Shown: positions 14,912-24,400, counted from the first letter of the stretch. The stretch: 64,000 nt of DNA from Sulfitobacter sp. 20_GPM-1509m (GCF_000620505.1 NZ_JIBC01000005.1:434001-498000), one strand, 5' to 3'. Notes: a model not told the origin generated them from the sequence alone. Program-made: numbers and translations.

Positions 14912-17284
14912 ATGTCCCACGCCGCCCACCTGAAGACAATTGAACAACGCCTGCTGTGGTTGTCGCATTGGATGATCCACAACGCCAACCACATCCGTCC
15001 CAAAGCGGATGGGATCAAGGTGGGCGGCCATCAGGCATCGTCTGCGTCGATGGTTTCGATCATGTCGGCCCTGTATTTCAGCGCCCTGCGCCCCGAGGAC
15101 CGCGTTGCCGTCAAACCCCATGCCTCGCCGGTGTTTCACGCGATGCAATATATGATGGGCGAACAGACGCTGGAGAAAATGCAGAACTTTCGCGGGCTGC
15201 ATGGCGTGCAATCCTATCCGTCGCGGACCAAGGACATCGACGATGTGGATTTCTCGACCGGATCGGTGGGTCTGGGCGTGGCGATTACATCCTTTGCCTC
15301 GATGGTGCAGGATTACATTCACGCCAAACGCTGGGGCAATGACATTCCCTTGGGCCGCATGGTGGCGCTGGTCGGCGATGCCGAGCTGGACGAAGGCAAC
15401 ATTTACGAATGCCTGCAAGAGGGCTGGAAAAACGATCTGCGCAATGCGTGGTGGATCATCGACTATAACCGCCAGTCGCTGGACGGCGTGGTCCGCGAGG
15501 GACTGTTCCAGCGCGTCGAGAAGATATTCGAAGCCTTCGGATGGGATGTGGTGCGGGTCAAATACGGCCACCTGCAGCGTGCTGCGTTCAAGGAACCGGG
15601 CGGCGACACGCTGCGTGACTGGATCGACAATTGCCCCAACCAGCTTTATTCGGCGCTGACCTTCATGGGCGGGGCTGCGTGGCGTGAACGGCTGATGGAC
15701 AGTCTGGGCGATCAGGGTGACGTGACCCAGCTGATCGACAGTCGCAGTGATGACGAGCTGGCCGAGCTGATGGAAAATCTGGGCGGCAACTGCGTGCAGA
15801 CCATGGCCGACACCTTTGCCGCTATCGACCACGACCGCCCCGTGTGCTTCCTGGCCTATACGATCAAGGGTTGGGGCACGCCGATTGCGGGCCACAAGGA
15901 CAACCACGGCGGGTTGATGAACAAGACCCAGATGGATGCCTGGCAAAAGGTGATGGGCGTGCCGCAAGGGCAGGAATGGGAGCCCTTCGCCACGGTCGAG
16001 GACCCCGATGGCTTGCGCGAATTCCTGGGGCAGGTGCCGTTCTTTGCCAAGGGACCGCGCCGCTATACCGATGACGTTCTTGAGGTGCCAAAGATCGAGA
16101 TTGCGACCGACCGCGAACTGTCCACGCAGATGGGCTTTGGCAAGATCCTGGACGATCTGTCCAAGGGCGACAGCGATCTGGCGTCGCGCATCGTCACCAC
16201 CTCGCCCGATGTGACGGGCACCACCAACCTTGGTCCGTGGGTGAACCGCCGCAAGCTGTTCGCGCGCACCGAACAGCAAGACACGTTCATCAACGAAAAA
16301 ATCCCCTCGACCGCGAAATGGGAATTCACGCCCGAGGGTCAGCACATCGAACTGGGCATTGCCGAGATGAACCTGTTCTTGCTGCTGGCGGCGGCGGGCC
16401 TGTCGCATTCGCTGTTCGGCAAGCGGCTGATCCCCATCGGTACGGTCTATGACCCCTTTGTCGCGCGTGGGTTGGACGCGTTGAATTACGCCTGCTACCA
16501 AGACGCGCGTTTCATGATTGTCGGCACCCCGTCCGGCATCACCCTGTCGCCCGAGGGCGGCGCGCACCAGTCCATCGGCACCCCGCTGATCGGGATGAGC
16601 CAGGACGGTCTGGCCGCGTTCGAACCCGCCTTTGTCGACGAGCTTTCGGTGATCATGCAGTGGGCGTTTGAATACCTGCAACGCAGCGGCGACGGTGACC
16701 CGGACGAACGCACATGGCTGCGCGACGAAACCGGCGGGTCGGTCTATCTGCGGCTGTCCACCAACCCGATCGAACAGCCCGGCAAACGTGTCGACGACGA
16801 TTTCCGGCAGGGTGCGATTGACGGAGCCTATTGGCTGCGCAAGCCCGGCCCGAATTGCGAGGTGGTGATTGCCTATCAGGGCGTTGTCGCCCCCGAAGCG
16901 ATCCGCGCCGCGGGCATCATTGCCGAAGGCCGCCGCGATGTTGCGGTGCTGGCTGTCACCTCGGCCGACCGGCTGAACGCGGGCTGGACGGCGGCACAGC
17001 GGGCACGGGCGCGGGGCAATGGCGCGGCACGGTCGCATATCGAAACCCTGCTGGGCGGGCTGTCGCGTGACTGCAAGATCGTGACGGTGATTGACGGCCA
17101 TCCCGCCACGCTGGCGTGGCTGGGGTCGGTGATCGGGCATCAGACCGTTTCGCTGGGCGTCGAACACTTTGGCCAGACCGGCACCATCGCCGATCTGTAC
17201 CGGCATTTCGGCATCGACGCCGAAGGGATCGTCGAAAAGGTGAACGGCCTGACGCTGGGGCGTCCGGTTGCCTTTCCCGGCTGA
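14912..17284 (+). CDS. Thiamin-diphosphate-dependent 2-oxoacid dehydrogenase E1 (AceE/MdeB-like)
   Basis: This 790-aa protein is a homodimeric E1 of the AceE/transketolase superfamily. The thiamin-diphosphate motif starts at GDAELDEGN (residues 155-163) and continues to the YNRQSLDG stretch near 185-192. A long pyrimidine-binding half (IELGIAEMNLFLLLAAAGLSH) and a C-terminal transketolase-like domain (VEHFGQTGTIADLYRHFGID) complete it. It is about 100 residues shorter than E. coli AceE and closest in layout to MdeB, the 2-oxobutyrate dehydrogenase E1. No E2 or E3 gene and no methionine gamma-lyase lies nearby, so partners must be encoded elsewhere. The start is set by the common length; expression is probably Lrp-controlled. 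Confidence 0.88.
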   Translation: MSHAAHLKTIEQRLLWLSHWMIHNANHIRPKADGIKVGGHQASSASMVSIMSALYFSALRPEDRVAVKPHASPVFHAMQYMMGEQTLEKMQNFRGLHGVQSYPSRTKDIDDVDFSTGSVGLGVAITSFASMVQDYIHAKRWGNDIPLGRMVALVGDAELDEGNIYECLQEGWKNDLRNAWWIIDYNRQSLDGVVREGLFQRVEKIFEAFGWDVVRVKYGHLQRAAFKEPGGDTLRDWIDNCPNQLYSALTFMGGAAWRERLMDSLGDQGDVTQLIDSRSDDELAELMENLGGNCVQTMADTFAAIDHDRPVCFLAYTIKGWGTPIAGHKDNHGGLMNKTQMDAWQKVMGVPQGQEWEPFATVEDPDGLREFLGQVPFFAKGPRRYTDDVLEVPKIEIATDRELSTQMGFGKILDDLSKGDSDLASRIVTTSPDVTGTTNLGPWVNRRKLFARTEQQDTFINEKIPSTAKWEFTPEGQHIELGIAEMNLFLLLAAAGLSHSLFGKRLIPIGTVYDPFVARGLDALNYACYQDARFMIVGTPSGITLSPEGGAHQSIGTPLIGMSQDGLAAFEPAFVDELSVIMQWAFEYLQRSGDGDPDERTWLRDETGGSVYLRLSTNPIEQPGKRVDDDFRQGAIDGAYWLRKPGPNCEVVIAYQGVVAPEAIRAAGIIAEGRRDVAVLAVTSADRLNAGWTAAQRARARGNGAARSHIETLLGGLSRDCKIVTVIDGHPATLAWLGSVIGHQTVSLGVEHFGQTGTIADLYRHFGIDAEGIVEKVNGLTLGRPVAFPG

Positions 17285-17326
17285 TCCTTGCACCTTTGGC
17301 ATCGCAAAGGATGCCGAGATGACATT

Positions 17327-18466
17327 TTGAACGCCTCTTCACGGGTCATCGCCCCGCTGCCGCACCCGCTGTTCATCGGCCACGAGATTTACCGTGCCTC
17401 GACCTACGGGCGCTGGCACCCGTTGCGGGTGCCGCGCGTGTCGACGGTGATGGACTTGTCGCGGGCGCTGGGCTGGTTGCCACGGTCTGTTTACGTCACC
17501 AGCCCGCGCGCCAAGCCCGCCGCGCTGACCGGCTGGCACACGCCGGACTATGTCGCGGCCCTGTTGCGGGCCGAAGTCGAACAGGCGGTCAGCGACGCCG
17601 TGCGCGCACGGCATCATCTGGGCACCCCGTCCAACCCCGTGTTCCCCGAGATGTACCGCCGTCCCGCCACCGCAGCGGGGGGGTCGTTGCTGGCGGGTGA
17701 GCTGCTGGCAGGTGGCGGCGTGGTGTTTCACCCTGCGGGTGGCACCCATCACGGGATGCCCGACCGTGCCAGCGGATTTTGCTTTCTCAACGATCCGGTG
17801 CTGGCGATCCGGTCGCTGCGGGCCAACGGGGCGGCGCGCATCGCCTATATCGACATCGACGCGCATCATGGTGACGGTGTGCAGCACGGGTTTTCAGATG
17901 ATCCCGACACGTTGGTTCTGTCGGTGCACGAGGCGGGGCTGTGGCCACGCACCGGCGCGCTTGAGGATGAAGGGGTGGGCAACGTGTTCAACCTGCCGGT
18001 GCCACGGCTGTTGAATGACGATGAAATGGCGCTGATCCGAGATGATCTGATCCTGCCTGCTGTCACTGCGTTTCGTCCGGATGCGATTGTGCTGCAATGC
18101 GGGGCCGATGCGGTGGCCGATGATCCGCAGTCGCATCTGTCACTGTCGAACAACGCCCATTGGCAGATCGTGGCGGGGCTGATGGGCATGGCGCCGCGCC
18201 TGCTGGTGCTGGGTGGAGGGGGATATAACCCTTGGTCGGCGGGGCGGCTGTGGACGGGCGTCTGGGCCATGCTGAACGGCCACGCGATCCCGCCGGTGTT
18301 GCCCGAAGCCGCGCAACAGGTGCTGCGCGGGCTGGTGTTTCAGGGCAATGCGCGCGGGCGTAATCCCGATCCGGCGTGGTTCACCACCCTGCGCGACGTG
18401 CCGCGCGGCGGGCCGGTGCGCGACAGTGTGCGGGCTGATGTGGCACGGCTGGAAGCGCGGTTCTAA
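17327..18466 (+). CDS. Histone-deacetylase/acetylpolyamine-amidohydrolase family protein
   Basis: The 379-aa protein is a bacterial class II HDAC-like/AcuC-type zinc deacetylase. The substrate-pocket entry GHEIYRASTYGRWHP is followed by a GGTHHG pair of catalytic histidines, the DIDAHHGDGVQHG metal-binding loop, LQCGADA, and GGGGYNP carrying the late glycine loop. I chose the TTG at 17327 (GAGATG upstream); another TTG at 17288 would add 13 residues, and no ATG fits. It is 42 bases past the E1 gene and convergent with a cupin gene. Likely substrates are acetylated polyamines or small acetyl-amines; bacteria lack histones. Confidence 0.88.
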   Translation: MNASSRVIAPLPHPLFIGHEIYRASTYGRWHPLRVPRVSTVMDLSRALGWLPRSVYVTSPRAKPAALTGWHTPDYVAALLRAEVEQAVSDAVRARHHLGTPSNPVFPEMYRRPATAAGGSLLAGELLAGGGVVFHPAGGTHHGMPDRASGFCFLNDPVLAIRSLRANGAARIAYIDIDAHHGDGVQHGFSDDPDTLVLSVHEAGLWPRTGALEDEGVGNVFNLPVPRLLNDDEMALIRDDLILPAVTAFRPDAIVLQCGADAVADDPQSHLSLSNNAHWQIVAGLMGMAPRLLVLGGGGYNPWSAGRLWTGVWAMLNGHAIPPVLPEAAQQVLRGLVFQGNARGRNPDPAWFTTLRDVPRGGPVRDSVRADVARLEARF

Positions 18467-18870
18467 CCCTTGGGCGGGATCGCGTAGTCGGCGTCACTGA
18501 CATGTTCCAGCCAGTCCGCGGCGTTGCCATCCAGCGCCTCTTGCATCGCCATATGCACCATCTCGCTGTCAGGTGCCGCACCGTGCCAATGCTCCTCGTG
18601 CGGGGGGATCCAGACGGTATCGCCCGCCGAAATGACGCGCGGCGGCTGCCCGCGCAGGGCAATGCGCCCTTCGCCTGACATCACGTGCAAGGTCTGACCC
18701 AACGGATGCGTATGCCACGCGGTGCGGGCACCGGCGGAAAAGGTCACGATCAGCGCGCGCAGGCGCGCAGGCTCGGGCGCGGTGACAACCGGATCTTGCC
18801 AGACATCGCCGGTAAAATACTCTGCCGGAGCTTGCGTGCGGGGCCGTGCGCCGAATTTGTGGATGTCCAT
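18463..18870 (-). CDS. Cupin-domain protein
   Basis: The 135-aa protein is a single small cupin beta-barrel. Cupin motif 1 is visible as AWHTHPLGQTLHVMSGEG and motif 2 as GDTVWIPPHEEHWHGA; together they supply three histidines and a glutamine where the usual fourth ligand glutamate would be. An AAAGGAG ribosome site sits eight bases upstream of the ATG on this strand. It resembles the cupin partners of carboxymuconolactone decarboxylases, but no such domain is fused here. Its stop codon overlaps that of the HDAC-like gene. The substrate is unknown. Confidence 0.85.
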   Translation of the reverse strand: MDIHKFGARPRTQAPAEYFTGDVWQDPVVTAPEPARLRALIVTFSAGARTAWHTHPLGQTLHVMSGEGRIALRGQPPRVISAGDTVWIPPHEEHWHGAAPDSEMVHMAMQEALDGNAADWLEHVSDADYAIPPKG

Positions 18871-18897
18871 TGACGATCTCCTTTGAGATGAAAAGGA

Positions 18898-18923
18898 AAA
18901 GGGCGACGTGATCGCCGCCCTTT
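18898..18923 (-). terminator. Intrinsic terminator of the Dpp-type binding-protein gene
   Basis: On the leftward strand AAAGGGCG and CGCCCTTT form a perfect eight-base stem around a ten-base loop. It is followed by a T/C-rich run (TTCCTTTTC), 18 bases after the binding-protein stop. It separates that gene from the downstream cupin gene. Confidence 0.75.
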
Positions 18924-18941
18924 GTCGCACTGTCAGTGAAT

Positions 18942-20420
18942 TCAGTCCGCCCAGCTGACGCCGGTCAGATCGGTGGCCTGGGTCGGTGCATTGGTCCACA
19001 GACCTTGCAGGTCGGCCTTGGCGACCGACAGCATGGCCAGCTGGAACAGGTAGCCGTTCACATAATCCTCGGAAATCATGCGTTGGGCGTCGCCCAGCAG
19101 TTGCGTGCGCATGTCGGGATCGGTGGTGCCGTTCAGCTTGGTCATCAGCGCCTGGAAATCCGGGTTGTTGTATTGGAAATAGTAATCCGGGTTGGCGTAA
19201 ATGCCGATGTCCATCGGTTCGGTGTGCGAAATGATGGTCAGGCCAAAGTTCTTGCCCTTGAACACGGTTTCCAGCCACTGCGCCCATTCGACGTTGATGA
19301 TCTCGGCCTTGATACCGACCTCGGCCAGTTGTGCCGCGACAATCTCGCCGCCGCGACGGGCGTAGGACGGGGGCGGCAGGTGCAGTGTGGTTTCGAACCC
19401 GTCGGGAAAGCCAGCCTCGGCCAGCAGCGCCTTGGACTTCTCGGGGTCGTATTCGCTCAGGCCGGTCAGATCGACATAGGCGGGGTTGTGCGGCGCGAAA
19501 TGCGTGCCGATGGGGGTGCCATAACCGAACATGGCCCCGTCGATGATCGCCTGCCGGTCGATGGCATGGGCAATCGCCTCGCGGACCTTGACGTTGTCAA
19601 AGGGCGGCAGCGCGTTGTTGGTGGACAGGATCGTTTCACCCTCGGTGCTGCCGATCAGCACCTGAAACCGCGGGTCTGCCTCGAATTGCGGCAGGTTTTC
19701 GGGGGCGGGGAAGCCCGCAAAGACATCCACGTCCTCGGCCATCACAGCGGCAAAGGCGGCGGTCGGGTCCGAGATGAACTTGAACGTCGCCTTGGCCAGC
19801 GCGGGCGCGTCACCCCAATAGGCGTCGTTGCGTTCCAGTTCGATCTTGTCGCCCTGCACCCAGTTCACGAATTTGAACGCGCCGGTGCCGATGGGCGTCT
19901 GTTTGATGTTCTCGATGCTTTCGGGTGCCACGATCACCGCGTCGCCCCATGCCAGGTTGAACAGCAGGCTGCCATTCGGTTCGGAGAGCGTCAGCTTGAC
20001 CGTCAGCGGGTCGATCACCTCGACATCCGCGATGCCGGTGTACAGCGCCTTTTGTGCGTTCACGCTGTCTTCGGCGCGGGCGCGGTCCAGGCTGAATTTG
20101 ACGTCTTCGGCGTCCATGGTGGTGCCGTCGTGGAATGTCACGCCGTCGTGCAGCTTGAACGTATAGGTCAGGCCGTCGTCGGAAATTTCCCAGCTTTCGG
20201 CCAGTCCGGGCACGATCGACCCGTCGCCCATAAAGCGTGTCAGACCCTCGAACACGTTCGAGTACAGAACCGAATCGATGGCGCCGGCGGCGGCGCTGGT
20301 GGGATCAAGGTGCGGCGGCTCAAGCTGCAGCGAGACAACGATGTCGTCCTTGGCCAAGGCCGATCCTGCGATCAGCGCAGCGGATGCGACCCCCAGCAAA
20401 AGCGAGCGGATGTGAAACAT
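18942..20420 (-). CDS. ABC transporter substrate-binding protein, family 5 (DppA/OppA-like)
   Basis: This 492-aa periplasmic receptor has a signal peptide (RSLLLGVASAALIAGSALA). The mature protein shows the SBP_bac_5 order: VSLQLEPPHLDPTSAAAG at the start, LAESWEISDDGLTYTFKLHDGV with FHDG, GTGAFKFVNW in the middle and VREAIAHAIDRQAIIDG in the second lobe. Relatives bind di- or oligopeptides, opines or glutathione. It stands alone: no permease or ATPase gene adjoins it, and a terminator closes its unit, so it must work with a transporter encoded elsewhere or donate ligand to one. It is divergent from the Hsp70-like gene by 129 bases. Confidence 0.93.
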   Translation of the reverse strand: MFHIRSLLLGVASAALIAGSALAKDDIVVSLQLEPPHLDPTSAAAGAIDSVLYSNVFEGLTRFMGDGSIVPGLAESWEISDDGLTYTFKLHDGVTFHDGTTMDAEDVKFSLDRARAEDSVNAQKALYTGIADVEVIDPLTVKLTLSEPNGSLLFNLAWGDAVIVAPESIENIKQTPIGTGAFKFVNWVQGDKIELERNDAYWGDAPALAKATFKFISDPTAAFAAVMAEDVDVFAGFPAPENLPQFEADPRFQVLIGSTEGETILSTNNALPPFDNVKVREAIAHAIDRQAIIDGAMFGYGTPIGTHFAPHNPAYVDLTGLSEYDPEKSKALLAEAGFPDGFETTLHLPPPSYARRGGEIVAAQLAEVGIKAEIINVEWAQWLETVFKGKNFGLTIISHTEPMDIGIYANPDYYFQYNNPDFQALMTKLNGTTDPDMRTQLLGDAQRMISEDYVNGYLFQLAMLSVAKADLQGLWTNAPTQATDLTGVSWAD

Positions 20421-20549
20421 TTTCAGACTCCCGGTTGGTTTTTTGAAAGGCTAGCCAGTTCCTTGGGCTTTGACCAGCACCGCCGTGTTGCGCCCGCTGA
20501 ACCAAGACGCTATGGCGGCGCCTTTCTTCTGTTTTCAGGCGGTGACGAT

Positions 20550-21800
20550 ATGGCGACCCTTGGCATCGACTTTGGCACTTCGAACTCGGCGGCGGGCTAT
20601 GCGGTGGATGGTCAGACGCATCTGGTCGCGCTGGAGGCGGGCGAACAGACCCTTCCCACGGCGGTGTTTTTCGATTTCGACGCACGCAGGGTGGTTTACG
20701 GGCGTCCCGCGAACGATGCGCTGATCGCGGGGGACGAGGGGCGTTATATGCGTGCGCTCAAAAGCCTGCTGGGCACGTCGCTGATGCGTGAAAGCCGGAT
20801 GCTGCTGAACGAACGGCAGGATTTCATCACCATCGTGGCGCGGTTTCTGGCGACGCTGAAACAGCGGGCCGAGGCGGAAAGCGGGCTGACATTCAACACC
20901 GCGCTGTCGGGGCGTCCGGTTTTGTTCCACAGCGCCAATGCCGAACGCAATGCACAGGCATTGGTGGATCTGACGGAATGTTACCACGTGGCCGGGTTTG
21001 ACGCGGTCAAATTCATGCCGGAACCCGAGGCTGCGGCGCTGGCCAGTCGTGCGGCCTTGCAGGACGGCGATCTGGGGTTGGTGGTCGACATTGGCGGGGG
21101 TACGTCGGATTTTACCGTGTTCCGGCACGGGGACGATGCGGGCATTGATATTCTGGCCAGCCACGGCGTGCGCTTGGGCGGCACCGATTTCGACCGGCGG
21201 CTTTCACTGGATCACGTGATGCCGCATCTGGGGCTGGGCAGCGACATTCGCCACGCCTTTGGCGATCAGGTCCACGCCGCCCCGCGCGCGCTGTTCACCG
21301 ATCTGGCGACCTGGCAGAAAATCCCGTTTCTCTATGCCCCCGATAGCCGCCGAGCCGCGCAGGATCTGGCGAAACACGCGGTGCAGCCCGAATTGCTGGA
21401 CCGTTTGGTGCGCGTGCTTGAGGACGAATTGGGCCACGATCTGGCCTTTGCGGTCGAGGCGGGCAAGATCGCGGCGAACGATCCCGGCGGCACCGCCTTG
21501 CCCGAGATCAAGCTGAGCTTGTTAGAGCCCGGTTTGTCCGTCCCGTTGCCCGCCGCGATGATGTGGGCGGGGCTGGCCGATATGGCCGATCAGGTGGGCG
21601 AGGCTGCGTTGCAGGCGGTGCAGCAGGCCGGGGTGGTGCCGGAAAACATCGACCGGCTTATCTTTGTCGGGGGTTCCAGCCTGATGGCGGTGATCCAAGG
21701 AGCGTTGACGCAGCGGTTTCCGCAGGCAGATGTGCATCGTGGTGCTGCATTGACCGGCATTGTCGAAGGTTTGGCGCTGGCTTCGGAAACTGCGTTCTAG
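20550..21800 (+). CDS. yegD: Hsp70-family ATPase, YegD-like
   Basis: The 416-aa protein is an actin-fold ATPase of the Hsp70 superfamily without a DnaK-type peptide-binding domain, matching the YegD subgroup (about 450 aa). Phosphate 1 is GIDFGTSNSAAGY at the N-terminus, phosphate 2 is LVVDIGGGTSDFTV, and the adenosine loop is FVGGSSLMAVIQGAL near the C-terminus. The connecting PEPEAAALA stretch is also typical. It has no DnaJ or GrpE partner in the neighbourhood. The cellular role of the YegD group is poorly known; a chaperone-like role on a particular client is only a guess. Confidence 0.85.
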   Translation: MATLGIDFGTSNSAAGYAVDGQTHLVALEAGEQTLPTAVFFDFDARRVVYGRPANDALIAGDEGRYMRALKSLLGTSLMRESRMLLNERQDFITIVARFLATLKQRAEAESGLTFNTALSGRPVLFHSANAERNAQALVDLTECYHVAGFDAVKFMPEPEAAALASRAALQDGDLGLVVDIGGGTSDFTVFRHGDDAGIDILASHGVRLGGTDFDRRLSLDHVMPHLGLGSDIRHAFGDQVHAAPRALFTDLATWQKIPFLYAPDSRRAAQDLAKHAVQPELLDRLVRVLEDELGHDLAFAVEAGKIAANDPGGTALPEIKLSLLEPGLSVPLPAAMMWAGLADMADQVGEAALQAVQQAGVVPENIDRLIFVGGSSLMAVIQGALTQRFPQADVHRGAALTGIVEGLALASETAF

Positions 21801-21890
21801 CCGTGCGCCGTAAACGCGTTATGTAGACCAAGGGCTGGCGCATTCGCATGAAGACAGTCGTGCGATGAGTTCATCAAAAAGGTACCTCTC

Positions 21891-23090
21891 ATGTTGAATG
21901 CGTTTATTATTCTGGTGACCGTCGGCGCGGCGGCATTGCTGCTGTATCCCAAACTGGCACAGGCCCGACTGTGGCGCGCCGCGATTACGCCGCTGGCGTC
22001 GATCATCGGCAGCGGCTTTCTGGTGCTGGGTCCGATCCTTGATACGTCCTATGGCAAATACGCACCGTTGGTCATGCTGGCTCTGTGCCTGATGGCCTAC
22101 TGCTTTGGGGCAGCGATCCGGTTCAACATTGCGCGCAGGGCGGACGAAACGACCGGGCGCAACGCAACCGAAAACAGTTTCGAGACGGCCGCATCCTGGG
22201 CTCTGGCCTTTGCCTATGTGATTTCGGTGGCATACTATCTGAACCTGTTGGGTTCTTTCGCCGTCAGCATGACGCCGTTCAACACGGCCATCGATGCCAA
22301 GCTGGTGACCAGTGTCGTTTTCATGGTGATCCTGATCATCGGCTGGACCAAGGGGTTTCATGCGCTGGAACGGGTCGAACAGGTGTCCGTCGGGGTCAAG
22401 CTGGCGATTATCGCGGGGCTGTTGTTCGGGCTGGGTTGGTATTTCGTCAAGACCGCCGTTGCCGGAGACCTGATCGTCCAGCCGCCGAAGGTGGGCGGGA
22501 TACATGCGTTGACGATCTTTGCGGGGCTGCTGGTCACCGTTCAGGGGTTCGAGACCTCGCGCTATCTGGGCGCGGACTACAGTGCCAGCGAACGGATACG
22601 GTCGATGAAGCTGGCACAGTGGTTGTCGACGGCGATCTACATGCTTTACATCATATTGCTGAGCTATTCGATCCAGCCCGACGCCCGACATCTGAGCGAA
22701 ACGGCGATCATTGATCTGATGGCCGTGGTGGCCCCGATCCTGCCGCTGTTGCTGATCGCGGCGGCCATCAGCGCCCAGTTCAGCGCGGCTGTGGCAGACA
22801 CGGGTGGTTCCGGCGGTTTGATTGCCGAGTTGACCGGCGGACGCGTGTCGACGCGCAAGGGCTATGCCATTCTGGTGGCCATCGGGCTGGTGCTGACATG
22901 GGCCGCCAGCGTGTTCGAAATCATCAGCTACGCCTCGCGCGCCTTTGCACTGTACTACGCGATCCAGTCCGCGATTGCGGCGATTGGCGCGTGGCAGAAC
23001 TCTGGCGGACGGCCCAAGGCCGTGGGCTTTGCCGCCCTTGCCGTGCTGGGCATTGCCATCGCGATCTTCGGGGTATCGGCCGAAGGCTAG
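21891..23090 (+). CDS. Polytopic inner-membrane protein, transporter-like (APC superfamily-like)
   Basis: The 399-aa protein has about eleven hydrophobic segments and little else outside the membrane. Features are an early ASIIGSGFLVLGPIL, a GFETSRYLGADYSASERIRSMK stretch and a late FAALAVLGIAIAIFGV. The mid-protein layout is compatible with an amino-acid/polyamine/organocation-type permease, but I see no signature that fixes the family. A modest AGG site lies before the ATG. It is convergent with the ArgE/DapE-like gene, and the two stops overlap as CTAG. It may import the substrate of that leftward operon, though nothing in the sequence proves the link. Confidence 0.75.
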   Translation: MLNAFIILVTVGAAALLLYPKLAQARLWRAAITPLASIIGSGFLVLGPILDTSYGKYAPLVMLALCLMAYCFGAAIRFNIARRADETTGRNATENSFETAASWALAFAYVISVAYYLNLLGSFAVSMTPFNTAIDAKLVTSVVFMVILIIGWTKGFHALERVEQVSVGVKLAIIAGLLFGLGWYFVKTAVAGDLIVQPPKVGGIHALTIFAGLLVTVQGFETSRYLGADYSASERIRSMKLAQWLSTAIYMLYIILLSYSIQPDARHLSETAIIDLMAVVAPILPLLLIAAAISAQFSAAVADTGGSGGLIAELTGGRVSTRKGYAILVAIGLVLTWAASVFEIISYASRAFALYYAIQSAIAAIGAWQNSGGRPKAVGFAALAVLGIAIAIFGVSAEG

Positions 23091-24361
23091 CCCTTGGGCA
23101 GCAAAAGCGTCTCTAACGCGGCGCCCATGACCTTGGCGCTGTCCACCATATCGTCGATCCCGATGTATTCGTCGGGCTTGTGTGCCAGCTCCAGCAGGCC
23201 GGGACCGTAGGCGATACAGTTCTTCAGCTTGCCGATGCGGTCGATGTGTTTCTGGTCGTACGATCCAGGGGATGCCACATAGGTTGGCGGCTTGCCCATC
23301 ACATCCTCGATTGCCTTGGCAACAGTCTCTACTACGGGGGCGGTCTTGTCCGTCATCGACGGGATCACGCTGTTCAGCTCGGTCAGTTCGTATTCGAAAT
23401 CGGGCCGTGTCTCGCGCAGCCCTTCCAGCAACGCCTTTACCTCGTCACGGACCTGATCCAGCGTTTCCTCGACCAGATATCGCCGGTCGATCACGATGCG
23501 GCAACTGTCGGGCACGCAATGGGCGGGCAGGCCGGTGAAATCGTCGGTCTGTTCTTTCTGCCCGCCGTGGATCGAATTGATGTTCATCGTCGACTGCCGC
23601 GCGCCTTCGGGCACCACGGGCATTTCGGTGAACCGCGCAGCCATCGCGGGATACAGTTTGGTTTCAAATTCGGACAGGACGGCGCCCATGTGGCGCACGG
23701 CGCAGTCCCCTAGGAACGGCATCGAACCGTGGGCAATTTCTCCCTTGGTTTCGATCTCGGCCCACCAGCCACCGCGGTGGCCCAGACAGATGCGATCCTT
23801 TTGCAAAGGTTCGGGAATAATGACGTGTTGCACCTTGTTAGGGTCGAAAAATCCCTGTTCCGCCAGATAGGCAACACCGCCATAGCCGCCCGATTCCTCG
23901 TCCGCCGTGCCCGAGATTTCGATGGCCCCCTGAAAATTCGGATGCTCTTCGATGAACGCCTCGGCCGCGATAATCGACGCAGCCAGCCCGCCCTTCATGT
24001 CGCAGGCGCCGCGCCCGTAGATCTTGCCGTCGGACACCGCGCCGCCAAAGGGGTCAAAGGTCCAGCCCTGACCAACCTCGACCACATCGGTGTGGCTGTT
24101 GAAATGCACGCATTCGCCCGTCTGCGCGCCGTCGCGCCGTGCGACGATGTTCCAACGGGGATATTTTTCGCTGTCGCCGGGGGTGCCATGGGCGCGGATC
24201 AACTGGGTCTGAAAGCCGTGTTTCGACAGGCGTTTGTCCAGAAAATCACAGATCTCGCGATAGTTCTCGCCCGGCGGGTTCAGCGTGGGGATGCGGATCA
24301 GGTCCTGGGTCAGCCGGATCAGGTCATCGCGTTTGTCGGTGATACGTTGGGAAAGTGTCAT
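23087..24361 (-). CDS. M20-family deacylase (ArgE/DapE-like)
   Basis: The 424-aa protein is an M20-type metallohydrolase that removes an acyl group from an amino-acid nitrogen or opens a related amide. Metal sites are visible: HFNSHTDVV, GRGACDMKGG with the bridging Asp, TADEESGG carrying the catalytic Glu pair, and the late ELAHKPDEY histidine. A dimerisation domain lies between. It is the last gene of a leftward operon behind a class V aminotransferase and a CaiB-type CoA-transferase, with a 39-base gap. Its length fits the ArgE/DapE group, but the acyl substrate is not given away by the sequence. Confidence 0.9.
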   Translation of the reverse strand: MTLSQRITDKRDDLIRLTQDLIRIPTLNPPGENYREICDFLDKRLSKHGFQTQLIRAHGTPGDSEKYPRWNIVARRDGAQTGECVHFNSHTDVVEVGQGWTFDPFGGAVSDGKIYGRGACDMKGGLAASIIAAEAFIEEHPNFQGAIEISGTADEESGGYGGVAYLAEQGFFDPNKVQHVIIPEPLQKDRICLGHRGGWWAEIETKGEIAHGSMPFLGDCAVRHMGAVLSEFETKLYPAMAARFTEMPVVPEGARQSTMNINSIHGGQKEQTDDFTGLPAHCVPDSCRIVIDRRYLVEETLDQVRDEVKALLEGLRETRPDFEYELTELNSVIPSMTDKTAPVVETVAKAIEDVMGKPPTYVASPGSYDQKHIDRIGKLKNCIAYGPGLLELAHKPDEYIGIDDMVDSAKVMGAALETLLLPKG

Positions 24362-24400
24362 GGCGATACCTTTGAAGTTTGGCGAGCGAATGGCAAGTTT

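Noticed and set aside
14795-17302. Long leftward open frame continuing upstream of the Lrp gene
   Set aside because: It is antisense to the E1 gene over its whole extra length, is not like any family, and the Lrp start at 14794 has its own ribosome site.
18936-20549. Rightward open frame leading into the YegD gene
   Set aside because: It lies antisense to the binding-protein gene and arises from high G+C codon bias; only the part from 20550 has Hsp70 motifs.
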